DNA of 64,000 nt from Eubacterium oxidoreducens (GTDB lineage Bacteria > Bacillota > Clostridia > Lachnospirales > Lachnospiraceae): positions 1 to 64,000 of the forward strand of contig NZ_FMXR01000017.1 of NCBI RefSeq assembly GCF_900104415.1, written 5' to 3'. Below, piece after piece: positions 54,156 to 62,264 of the stretch (position 1 is its first letter; every line of letters begins with the position of its first letter). The position numbers and the translations under genes are program-made. Below the pieces are notes generated by a model. It searched no databases, was not told the DNA's origin, and saw nothing but the letters and a program-made list of their open reading frames with translations.

Positions 54156-56865
54156 TATTACAATTGATGGAATCAGCATGGCATGCGATGAGAATCTTAC
54201 GATTCTTGAGGCCGCAAAAAATGCCGGTATTTCGATTCCTACATTATGCTATCTAAAAGAGCGCAACGAAATTGGTTCTTGTCGTGTCTGTGTCGTGGAA
54301 GTAGAAGGACAAGATAACCTGGTTGCTTCTTGTAATACGAAAGTTCAGGAAGGCATGAGCATCCTGACAAATTCTGAAAAAGTAATTGCTGCCCGTAAGA
54401 TGAACTTGAATCTTGTTCTGGCAAATCACGGACTTGATTCTACACAGCATTGCTTTACATGTGCAAAAAATGGCGCCTGTGAGCTTCAGGCACTTTGCCG
54501 TGAATATGAAATTGATGAACCGATGTTTACTGTGGAAAAGACACACGAACCGGTTCTTGACAGCAATCCATTCTTAACCTATGACCCGAATCTGTGTATT
54601 CAGTGTCAGCGATGCATTGGTGCTTGTAACGAAGCTGCCGGCAATCATACACTTCGCACAGCGAAAAAGGGTGTAAAGACAGCAATCATGGCTCCATTTG
54701 GAGAAGGCTGGAAAGCAACCACCTGCGAATCTTGCGGTAACTGCGCTCAGGCTTGTCCGACAGGAGCATTGACGGAGAAGAGAAGAAAGAATTATCGCGA
54801 TTGGGAAGTGAAGAAGGTTCTTACAACCTGTCCTCACTGTGCAGTTGGATGTCAGTATTATCTTGTTGTAAAAGACAACAAGATTGTGGATACAGAAGCT
54901 GCACCTGGACCGACTAATAAGTCGCTTCTGTGCGTGAAAGGTCGTTCTGCAAGTTTCGACTTTATCGATTCTAAGGAAAGACTTCGCGATCCTTTAATCA
55001 AGAATAAGGAAACCGGTGAATTTGAAAAGGCAACCTGGGATGAAGCTCTTGACCTTGTTGCAAGCAAATTTACCGAAATCAAAGAAAAGCATGGCGCAGA
55101 TTCTCTTGCTGCATTTGCCTGCTCACGTTCTACGAACGAAGATATTTATTTACTTCAGAAAATGGCCCGCACAGCCTTCGGCACAAACAATACCGATAAC
55201 TGTGCGCGAGTCTGACACGCTCCTACAGTTGCCGGTCTGGCAACCACACTTGGCTCAGGAGCCATGACAAATACAATCGAGGACATTACATCTAAGTCTG
55301 ACGTAATTCTTCTGGTTGGGTCGAATCCTGAAGAAGCACACCCGGTACTGGGTATGCATATCCGTAGAGCAGTAGAACACGGAACTAGATTAATCGTGGT
55401 TGATCCACGTGACATCGGTCTTACTAAGAAAGCTGATGTACATCTTAAATTAAAACCGGGTACGAACGTTGCCTTTTCAAATGGTATGATTCATATCATG
55501 ATTCGCGACGGCCTGGTAGATGAAGAATTCATCAAGAATCGTACAGATGGTACGAAGTTTGAAGAATTAAAGAAAATGGTAGAATCTTATACACCTGAGC
55601 GTGTTGCTAAGATCTGTCATATCGAGGAAGATCGCCTCGTAGAAGCCGCTCATATGTATGCGAAAGCAGACCGTGCGCCAATCATTTATTGTCTTGGTGT
55701 TACCGAGCATTCTACAGGAACACAAGGCGTTATGTCTTTAAGTAACATTGCCATGGTTTGTGGTAAACTCGGTCGCGAAGGCTGTGGTGTGAACCCGATC
55801 CGTGGACAGAACAACGTACAGGGTGCCTGCGACATGGGCGCAATGCCAACTGATTTCACTGGATATCAAAAGGTTGCTAATCCTGATGTTATTGCGAAGT
55901 TCGAAAAGGCATGGAACACGAAGCTGAATCCTAAGGTTGGTATCAAAGCAACGGAGTGCTTCCCTAAGATGATTGAAGGCGAAATCAAAGGTCTGTTCAT
56001 CTTTGGTGAAGATCCTATGAGAACCGATCCGGATACGCATCATGTTCAAAAGGCTCTTGAAAGTCTCGACTTCCTTGTTGTAGATGAACTCTTTATGACA
56101 GAAACAGCAAAATATGCTGATGTTATCCTTCCTGGTCGCAGTTATGCCGAGAAGGAGGGTACATTCTCGAATACAGAACGTCGCGTACAGCGTGTTCGTA
56201 AAGCTATCGAAGTTGCCGGCAATACGAAACCGGACACTTGGATCTTTACGGAAATCATGCAGCGTATGGGTTACAATCAGCCACATCTTACGCCTAAGGA
56301 AATTATGCATGAGATTGCTTCTGTTACGCCATCTTTCGCTGGTATCTCACATGAGAGACTTGATAGCGAAGAAGTTGGTGGAATGGGACTTCAGTGGCCA
56401 TGTACATCACCGGATCATCCGGGTACTCCGATTATGCATGTTGGCAAATTCTCCAGAGGAGAAGGTGACTACAGCATCGCTGAGTACAAGGAATCGGTTG
56501 AAATGCCGGATGATGAATATCCATTTATCATGATGACAGGACGTATCTTGTATCACTACAATGCCTGCGCTATGACAGACAAGACGGAAGGTATCAATGA
56601 AATCGCAAACAGCTCATTCATTGAGATTAACGATCAAGATGCCCAAAGACTTGGCATTGCAGATGGCGACAGAGTAAAAGTAGCATCACGTCGTGGTGAA
56701 ATTGAATCTACTGCCCGCGTTTCTTCGAAGACCGGCGTTGGCGAAGTATGGATGCCATTCCACTTCCAGGATGGTAATTCAAACTGGCTGACAATTGCTG
56801 CTCTCGATAGTATTGCAAAAGCACCTGAATATAAGGTATGCGCAGTAACAATCAAAAAAGCATAA
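54148..56865 (+). CDS. fdhF: Formate dehydrogenase catalytic subunit, selenocysteine-containing
   Basis: A 905-residue molybdopterin enzyme oxidising formate to CO2. The gene is continuous through an in-frame TGA at 55213-55215 (codon 356, selenocysteine), in CARV-U-HAPTVAG, which matches the Sec site of formate dehydrogenases. Residues 1-90 are a NuoG-like 2Fe-2S domain (CYL.., SCRVC, SC). A His/Cys 4Fe-4S site follows, then CIQCQRCIGAC and CESCGNCAQACPTG clusters, then the molybdopterin domain with CPHCAVGC. Ordinary gene finding splits it at the TGA into two pieces (ending 55215, restarting 55264). It overlaps the reductase subunit gene, and a terminator follows. Confidence 0.96.
55213..55250 (+). 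promoter_or_regulatory. SECIS element and selenocysteine UGA codon
   Basis: The TGA at 55213 is followed after 12 bases by a perfect six-pair hairpin, GTTGCC (55228-55233) and GGCAAC (55239-55244), with the loop GGTCT. The same GGTCT loop occurs in the E. coli fdhF SECIS that SelB binds. Position and loop agree with the bacterial SECIS rule. Confidence 0.93.
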
Positions 56866-56884
56866 TGATTCAATTGTAATATCG

Positions 56885-56920
56885 AATGGACAGAGGGATA
56901 AGACCCTCTGTCCATTTTTT
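56885..56920 (+). terminator. Rho-independent terminator after fdhF
   Basis: A perfect 13-pair stem (AATGGACAGAGGG and its complement), six-base loop, then a T-run. It separates fdhF from the repeat array that starts 12 bases later. Confidence 0.95.
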
Positions 56921-56931
56921 GTGTGGAAATA

Positions 56932-57822
56932 AAGAATTGTTTTGATTTGGGGAGCTGGGCAGGAAAAGCGTGGACGCGCCCCCAAGAATTGTCGGAGCTT
57001 GGGGAGCCGGGCAGGAAAGCAGGGGCGCAGCCCCCAAGACTTGTCGTTGATTGGGGAGCTGGGCAAGAAAAGCAGGGTCGCGCCCCCAAGAATTGTTTTG
57101 GCTTGGGGAGCTAGGCAGGAAAAGCGTGGTCGCGCCCCCAAGAATTGCCGGAGGTTGGGGAGCTGGGTAAGAAAAGCGAGGGCGCGCCCCCAAGAATTGT
57201 CGTTGTTTGGGGAGCTGGGTAAGAAAAACGTGGTCGCGCCCCCAAGAAATGATCTGTGTTGGGGAGCTGGGCAGGAAAAGCGGGTGCGCGCCCCCAGGAA
57301 TTGATCTGTGTTGGGGAGCTAGGTAAGAAAAGCGTGGTCGCGGCCCCAAGAATTGTTTTAGGTTGGGGAGCCAGGCCAGAAAAGCGAGGTCAAGCCCCCA
57401 AGAATTGTCGTTGTTTGGGGAGCCAGGTAAGAAAAGCGTGGACGCGCCCCCAAGAATTGATCTGTATTGGGAAGTTAGGTAAGAAAAGCGTGGACGCGCC
57501 CCAAAGAATTGATCTGTGTTGGGGAGCTGGGCAGAAAAGCAGGGGCGCAGCCCCCAAGAATTGTTTTGGCTTGGGGAGCTGGGCAGGAAAAGCGTGGTCG
57601 CAGCCCCAAGAATTGTCGTTGTTTGGGGAGCTAGGTAAGAAAAGCGTGGTCGCGCTCCCAAGAATTGTTTTGGCTTGGGGAGCTAGGTAAGAAAAGCGAG
57701 GTCGCAGCCCCAAGAATTGTTTTGGTTTGGGGAGCTTGGCAGAAAAGCGAGGTCGCAGCCCCAAGAATTGTTTTGGTTTGGGGAGCTAGGCAAGAAAACC
57801 AGGGTCGCGCTCCCAAGAATTG
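56932..57822 (+). repeat. Tandem array 1 of 52-bp hairpin repeats, 17 units
   Basis: Seventeen tandem copies of a unit that is 52 bases long in every case but one (51). Units start at 56947, 56999, 57051, 57103, 57155, 57207, 57259, 57311, 57363, 57415, 57467, 57519, 57571, 57623, 57675, 57727 and 57778; a partial tail of a unit lies at 56932-56946. Each has a left arm TTGGGGAGC, a purine-rich middle (GGAAAAGCG), a right arm GCGCCCCCAAG, then GAATTG and a 7-base variable end. The arms pair to form a hairpin. Units differ by point changes, so the array is not a recent uniform expansion. GC content is far above that of the flanking DNA. Confidence 0.97.
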
Positions 57823-57871
57823 ACGGCTAAAGCGTAACACATTAAAAAGAATTAATGTTATCTAGCACCAT

Positions 57872-58642
57872 TTAGTAGTAGCGCGCAATGGTTTCTTCAA
57901 TTATTAAAGGGGTAAGTGGATTGTTTTTAGATTCAAAAGTAAGAATGAGATTTTCACCGGGAATAAATCCGGCGCGGATAAGATGCTCGATTTTATTAAA
58001 TGATGTATGAACATATTGAGGATTATCCATCATCCCCAGATGTTCCCAAATAATCACTTTGCCAGTCAAACGATGGCGAGTTGTAAAATCAGGATAAAGC
58101 TTTAGATTTTCAACTTCGAGTAGGCACTCATATCGATAAGGGATTCCGTTTGTAATAAGACTCTGTTCAATTAATGCTTCGGATTTTGATCGGACAAGAT
58201 TTCCAGAAATGGTTTTGATGGTTTTATTTTCAGGATGTCTAGGATTGGAATTGTACGGTGCTGCGGACCATTCTTGCAGATGGTCTGAAAGTGATTTTTC
58301 TGTTTTTAAGTATAAATCCCTGTACAATGAATTAGAAAAAAATTGTTCTTGTTTAGATGGCTTGTTGTGGTATTGCAAATAAGAGTGAATGGCATTTACT
58401 TCTTCTTTTAAGTCCTCAAGTTTTGCCATTAGATGATTCTTTAAAATGAGTTGCTGCGCGAATTGATAATTTTTCTTTGGAATATAAGTGCGTTTTTTAG
58501 ACGTTCTGTGAAACCATTTTACATATGGACCGTTTCTTTCCAATGAAAGATATCCATCCGGGTAAGAGTTAATTTGTTGCTCAAGTGCAGAAATCTTCTT
58601 GTTCAGAAGAGGTAGCATGGAGCTGAAAAAATTACTGTACAT
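57872..58642 (-). CDS. PD-(D/E)XK nuclease-like protein between the two repeat arrays
   Basis: A 256-residue soluble protein that I do not know by name. Residues 10-95 are helical and basic, with likely coiled coil (LNKKISALEQQI; LMAKLEDLKEEVNAIH). Residues 150-250 look like a PD-(D/E)XK core: Glu155 in RSKSEALIEQSL, Asp185 in LYPDF, then Glu200 in VIIWEHLGMMD, with a later LILTFES strand. The lysine of the classic motif is not obvious. An AGAAGGAGA ribosome site precedes the ATG. It is AT-rich and lies between two GC-rich repeat arrays, facing array 1. It may act on the repeats or move them; this is an inference. Confidence 0.75.
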   Translation of the reverse strand: MYSNFFSSMLPLLNKKISALEQQINSYPDGYLSLERNGPYVKWFHRTSKKRTYIPKKNYQFAQQLILKNHLMAKLEDLKEEVNAIHSYLQYHNKPSKQEQFFSNSLYRDLYLKTEKSLSDHLQEWSAAPYNSNPRHPENKTIKTISGNLVRSKSEALIEQSLITNGIPYRYECLLEVENLKLYPDFTTRHRLTGKVIIWEHLGMMDNPQYVHTSFNKIEHLIRAGFIPGENLILTFESKNNPLTPLIIEETIARYY

Positions 58643-58732
58643 TAAATGTCTCCTTCTTTCTTTTTTGAAAATTTTAGCATGGAAATTGGAATTTGGGAAA
58701 TATAAATATAAGTATTTATGAAAAATTAATTC

Positions 58733-59166
58733 TTTGGGGGATTTATTTTGAAAAGTAAGCCGCTGCCCCCAAGATTTGATCTAGGTTGGGGAGCTGGGCA
58801 GGAAAAACAGGGTCGCGCCCCCAAGAATTGATCTAGGTTGGGGAGCCAGGTCAGAAAAGCGTGGACGCACCCCCAAGAATTGTCATTGCTTGGGGAGCCA
58901 GGCAAGAAAAGCGTGGTCAAGCCCCCAAGAATTGATCTAGGTTGGGGAGCCAGTCAAGAAAACCAGGGACGCGCCCCCAAGAATTGATCTAGGTTGGGGA
59001 GCCAGGTCAGAAAAGCGAGGACGCGCCCCCAAGAATTGCCGGAGCTTGGGGCACCAGCCCAGAAAGCATGGACGCGCCCCCAAGAATTGCCGTTGTTTGG
59101 GGAGCCAGTCAAGAAAAGCGAGGTCAAGCCCCCAAGAATTGTTGTTGCTTGGGGAGCCAGTCAAGA
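58733..59166 (+). repeat. Tandem array 2 of the 52-bp hairpin repeats
   Basis: The same repeat as array 1, in the same orientation. Full units start at 58786, 58838, 58890, 58942, 58994, 59046 and 59097 (52 bases each except 51 for the sixth). A decayed first unit lies at 58733-58785 (CTTTGGGGG and GCCCCCAAG arms kept, middle changed), and a truncated last unit at 59149-59166. Left arms here are mostly TTGGGGAGCCAG, while array 1 mostly has TTGGGGAGCTGG or TAGG, so the two arrays have diverged as groups. It lies upstream of the nuclease-like gene and ends near the fdhD terminator. Confidence 0.96.
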
Positions 59167-59190
59167 TACCAAACTTTCGTTAAAAGCAAA

Positions 59191-59212
59191 CCCCGGGCGC
59201 TGGCGCCCGGGG
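59191..59212 (-). terminator. Terminator of fdhD
   Basis: CCCCGGGCGC pairs perfectly with GCGCCCGGGG around two bases. On the minus strand it is followed by TTTGCTTTT, 15 bases past the fdhD stop. Confidence 0.8.
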
Positions 59213-59226
59213 ACAATTCACAAGGA

Positions 59227-60036
59227 TTAATCGTTATTTATTTCCATTGGAACAAGCTCAAAAGAATCTTCTTTTGCATAGATGATCAATGTAATATGGA
59301 AATCTCTGGCAAGAGAAATCGCTTCATCTGTGACTGTTGTCTTTGTTACAAGAATCGGAATACGAGCATTTACAACTTTAGAAATCATATCGGTTGGAAT
59401 GCGTCCGCTAGAAAACAACGTACATTTAGTCAAGTCGATATCATGAGTGAGGGCGTAGCCAACAACCTTGTCGACCGCATTGTGCCGACCTAAATCCTCG
59501 CAGCGCACAATCAATTGGTCATTTTGATATAAGTAGCAGCTGTGCACACTGCGTGTCGCATCAAATAGCGGAGTACTTTCATAAAAGCGCGTCGCCATAT
59601 CAAAGATAGCCTGGCTATGCCATTCAATCGGTTCAACCGGTTTCGGAAGTCGATTTTGATTACGAAATACATCCGTTAAGATGTGATTGCCGGTGCAACA
59701 AGGGGAAGTAGTTTCGACAAAATCAGAACTTTCGCAATTCGCTTTCTTATTAAGAAAGACCTTAACACGAAGTCCGTGCTCGCACACAGATAATTGTCTG
59801 ATTTCATGAAGACTATCAATAAAACCTTCCGTATATAAGCGCCCTAGCACAAGCTCGGCCAAATAAGATGGAGAGCAGACAAGTTTCATGGAAAGAACAT
59901 CATTGATATAGACATCTACAAAATGTTCCGTCGCAATTGTATTCTTTTTTTTCTTAGGACTGCCGTTCTTTGTGAAAACAAGAGTTTCAGTATCAACGGC
60001 CTCCTCAAAATCCTTAAATAAATTATTTATATTCAT
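59227..60036 (-). CDS. fdhD: Formate dehydrogenase accessory sulfurtransferase FdhD
   Basis: A 269-residue cytoplasmic protein that transfers sulfur from a cysteine desulfurase to the molybdenum cofactor, which formate dehydrogenase needs for activity. The family features are seen: the cysteine pair in ETTSPCCTGNH near residue 116, DATRSVHSCYLY, CEDLGRHNAVDKVVGYA and SSGRIPTDMISK. The pattern CCTG departs from the more usual CxxC but keeps two cysteines. It faces the fdh operon from beyond the repeat arrays, and so probably has its own promoter. Its presence supports the selenoprotein being a true formate dehydrogenase. Confidence 0.95.
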   Translation of the reverse strand: MNINNLFKDFEEAVDTETLVFTKNGSPKKKKNTIATEHFVDVYINDVLSMKLVCSPSYLAELVLGRLYTEGFIDSLHEIRQLSVCEHGLRVKVFLNKKANCESSDFVETTSPCCTGNHILTDVFRNQNRLPKPVEPIEWHSQAIFDMATRFYESTPLFDATRSVHSCYLYQNDQLIVRCEDLGRHNAVDKVVGYALTHDIDLTKCTLFSSGRIPTDMISKVVNARIPILVTKTTVTDEAISLARDFHITLIIYAKEDSFELVPMEINND

Positions 60037-60161
60037 GTATATATCCTACCATAATTATAGACATTATGCACTTAAAAAGCCGGAAAAAACAAGCAGCAAA
60101 AGACACAAAAATTAACAAATGTATAGATCTCATTGCCACATTATGTGGCTTCTTTTTGCAT
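60037..60161. other. fdhD upstream region
   Basis: AT-rich DNA between fdhD and tRNA-Gln. On the minus strand a possible promoter TTGTTT-N18-CATAAT lies ahead of fdhD. A hairpin GCCACAT/ATGTGGC occurs near 60135-60149. No gene is seen. Confidence 0.35.
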
Positions 60162-60188
60162 AAAAAAAGGATCGCAATAAAACGATCC
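60162..60188 (-). terminator. Terminator of tRNA-Gln
   Basis: On the minus strand GGATCG and CGATCC pair across eight bases, followed by seven T residues, seven bases beyond the tRNA 3' end. Confidence 0.85.
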
Positions 60189-60194
60189 ATAAAG

Positions 60195-60266
60195 CTGGCC
60201 CACAAGGATTCGAACCTTGAAATGACGGAGTCAGAGTCCGTTGCCTTACCATTTGGCGATGGGCCA
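60195..60266 (-). tRNA. Glutamine tRNA, anticodon CTG
   Basis: On the minus strand a 72-base cloverleaf: acceptor arms TGGCCCA and TGGGCCA, D arm with AATGGTAAGGC, anticodon stem ACGGA/TCCGT around CTCTGAC (anticodon CTG, revealed at 60232-60234), T arm CAAGG-TTCGAAT-CCTTG, discriminator G, and no encoded CCA. It has its own promoter and terminator. Confidence 0.93.
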
Positions 60267-60286
60267 ATGTCTTAGCGACAAGTGAT

Positions 60287-60315
60287 ATTATACATGAGGC
60301 AAATAGATAATGCAA
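60287..60315 (-). promoter_or_regulatory. Promoter of tRNA-Gln
   Basis: On the minus strand TTGCAT and TATAAT are separated by 17 bases, 20 bases upstream of the tRNA. Confidence 0.75.
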
Positions 60316-60380
60316 GTAGTTTTTTTGAAAAAAACAAAAATTATTTTTACGAGTCCTTAGCAAGCCACAACATAATAATA

Positions 60381-60466
60381 GTCAAGACTCGCTCGCGAGT
60401 CTTGCGCGCCGGATTCGGGTCTGCTTCAGCAGACAAATTCCTGTCCGAATCCGTGCGCATCCTCGC
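60381..60466 (-). repeat. 86-bp palindromic dispersed repeat, copy B
   Basis: The reverse complement of 19165-19250 with one mismatch. It lies between tRNA-Gln and the YigZ-family gene in non-coding DNA. The near identity of two copies 41 kb apart implies recent movement or gene conversion. Confidence 0.9.
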
Positions 60467-60508
60467 TTATCTAGACGGGATGTCATAACTTAGCATCCAA
60501 AGTCAAGA

Positions 60509-61150
60509 CTAGAAAGTCAAGGCCTGCCCATCGACAATAATATAATCCGCCTCATCATGAAAATCCATAAGAGCACTGGCGGCCGTTTCATTGTTCACCT
60601 TTTTGACGAAAGCATCCTTAGCATCAAGTGGGACAATAAGTTTGGTGATGACACATTCGCCATAGACCGTGTCAAGGACAGGGATGTCCATCTGAGAAGT
60701 GATGTACTGAATCTTGCCGATGCTAGAATAATCGCAAGAAATATCAAGAAAAACACCATGACTCTTTGAGCAAATAACGCTAGCAGCAAGACCGGCCTGC
60801 GTGGCCTGCGAGTAGGCACGAACAAGACCACCGGTGCCAAGAAGCGTGCCACCGAAATAACGAGTGACAACAACAAGACAGTCCTGGACATTGGCGCGCG
60901 TAATAATATCAAGGATTGGACGACCCGCAGTGCCGGAAGGCTCGCCGTCATCACTGCAGCGAGTGATCTCGCCGGCATTTCCAATGACATAGGCATAGCA
61001 GTTGTGCCGCGCATCCCAATACTGCTTCTTGAGACGATTGATCTCAGCTTGCGCCTCACTTTCTGAAGTTACTTTAAGAACGGTGGCAATAAAGCGGGAT
61101 TTCTTTTCCGTGATTTCACCAACGCCACCTTTGTATAAAATATTTTCCAT
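60509..61150 (-). CDS. YigZ/IMPACT-family protein
   Basis: A 213-residue protein of the UPF0029/IMPACT family. The N-terminal domain (1-130) has the signature AEINRLKKQYWDARHNCYAY, then SDDGEPSGTAGRPIL and VVTRYFGGTLLGTGGLVRAY; the C-terminal part (about 140-205) is the DUF1949 ferredoxin-like domain. Structures suggest nucleic-acid binding, and the eukaryotic relative regulates the GCN2 kinase; the bacterial role is unknown. It is monocistronic, and its stop codon is about 40 bases from copy B of the dispersed repeat. Confidence 0.93.
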   Translation of the reverse strand: MENILYKGGVGEITEKKSRFIATVLKVTSESEAQAEINRLKKQYWDARHNCYAYVIGNAGEITRCSDDGEPSGTAGRPILDIITRANVQDCLVVVTRYFGGTLLGTGGLVRAYSQATQAGLAASVICSKSHGVFLDISCDYSSIGKIQYITSQMDIPVLDTVYGECVITKLIVPLDAKDAFVKKVNNETAASALMDFHDEADYIIVDGQALTF

Positions 61151-61205
61151 AATAATAAGAATAACATAATTTCACCAAAGTGAAATGAAAAAAAGACAAA
61201 CTCTT

Positions 61206-61245
61206 TAACTCAGTCGGAGAAATCCCCCACCTCTAAGCGAGAGGC
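61206..61245 (+). repeat. Short repeat fragment with hairpin
   Basis: TAACTCAGTCGGAGA is identical to the left arm of the hairpin at 19124. It is followed by AATCCCCC and a small hairpin CCTCT-AAGCG-AGAGG, a pattern also seen at ends of some IS200/IS605-type elements. It may be a remnant of a mobile element; no transposase is present. Confidence 0.4.
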
Positions 61246-61355
61246 TATGTAAAACCGATAAAGAAATAGAAAAAAAGGCAAACAAGTGTGGTATCATAGA
61301 AATAAGAAAAAAGAACGAAAAAAGTACCAGGAAACATAGATAGAGGAATAGGATT

Positions 61356-62252
61356 ATGAAAGGAATAATACTAGCAGGAGGATCCGGAACCAGACTGTAT
61401 CCGCTGACGGCAGTAACGAGTAAACAATTATTGCCGATATTTGATAAACCAATGATCTATTATCCGATGTCGGTTCTGATGAATGCAGGGATACGGCAGA
61501 TCCTCATAATATCGACACCACAAGATACACCGCGCTTTGAAGCACTGCTAGGAGACGGGCACCAGTTTGGCGTAGAGCTTTCCTATCAAGTACAGCCAAG
61601 TCCGGATGGACTAGCGCAGGCATTTGTGATAGGAGAAGAATTTATCAAAGAAGATACCGTAGCAATGGTATTAGGAGATAATATCTTTTCGGGACACGGA
61701 TTTAATGAACGTTTGAAAGCCGCAGTGCAACGCGCCGAACAAGATAAAGGGGCAACGGTGTTTGGTTATTATGTAGACGATCCGGAAAGATTTGGTATCG
61801 TAGAATTCGATGAGCACGGGAAGGCAATATCTATAGAAGAAAAGCCGGCAAGACCAAAGAGCAATTATTGCGTGACAGGATTGTATTTTTATGATAATCA
61901 AGTCGTTGAGTATGCCAAGAGCCTAACACCATCGAAAAGAGGCGAGCTGGAAATAACAGATCTTAACCGCATTTATCTAGAAGCAGGACGCCTCAATGTC
62001 GAACTATTGGGGCAGGGATTTACCTGGCTCGATACCGGAACACATGAAAGCCTGGTGGATGCCACGAATTTTGTAAAGACAGTAGAACAGCACCAGCATC
62101 GTAAGATAGGCTGCCTAGAAGAAATCGCATATCTGAATGGATGGATAGCCAGAGAAGATGTGGAACGCGTATGTGAAAAATATAAAGGAAATGAATACGG
62201 TCAATATCTACAAGATGTAATAGATGGCAAATACCAAGAGAATCTGTATTAG
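61356..62252 (+). CDS. rfbA: Glucose-1-phosphate thymidylyltransferase
   Basis: A 298-residue cytoplasmic enzyme joining glucose-1-phosphate and dTTP to dTDP-glucose, the first step of dTDP-L-rhamnose synthesis. The nucleotide-binding signature [16 protein letters not shown] is at the N-terminus, with [15 protein letters not shown] next, the metal-binding LGDNIF near residue 109, and the late [11 protein letters not shown]. The length is standard. It opens the rhamnose cluster rfbA-rfbB-rfbD, which supplies sugar for cell-wall polysaccharide. rfbB follows 12 bases later. An extended -10 like TGGTATCAT lies near 61290. Confidence 0.97.
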   Translation: MKGIILAGGSGTRLYPLTAVTSKQLLPIFDKPMIYYPMSVLMNAGIRQILIISTPQDTPRFEALLGDGHQFGVELSYQVQPSPDGLAQAFVIGEEFIKEDTVAMVLGDNIFSGHGFNERLKAAVQRAEQDKGATVFGYYVDDPERFGIVEFDEHGKAISIEEKPARPKSNYCVTGLYFYDNQVVEYAKSLTPSKRGELEITDLNRIYLEAGRLNVELLGQGFTWLDTGTHESLVDATNFVKTVEQHQHRKIGCLEEIAYLNGWIAREDVERVCEKYKGNEYGQYLQDVIDGKYQENLY

Positions 62253-62264
62253 GGAGAAGGTTAT

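Noticed and set aside
55738-56310. 190-residue minus-strand open frame
   Set aside because: It is inside fdhF, antisense, with no ribosome site or family features.
54148-56865. Formate dehydrogenase as a pseudogene with a nonsense mutation
   Set aside because: The TGA lies at the known Sec position, a SECIS hairpin follows it, and the decoding genes are nearby.
56870-57840. Long open frames on both strands through array 1 (for example 263 residues on the minus strand)
   Set aside because: They come from the GC-rich tandem repeat, which lacks stop codons in several frames. The translations are low-complexity repeats that shift frame with each 52-base unit, without good starts. Not genes.
56932-59166. 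CRISPR array
   Set aside because: The variable part of each unit is only seven bases and recurs in classes, so there are no spacers of 30 or so bases. No cas genes are present.
60282-60488. 68-residue plus-strand frame across the 86-bp repeat
   Set aside because: It runs through the tRNA-Gln promoter and a palindromic repeat, and has no ribosome site.
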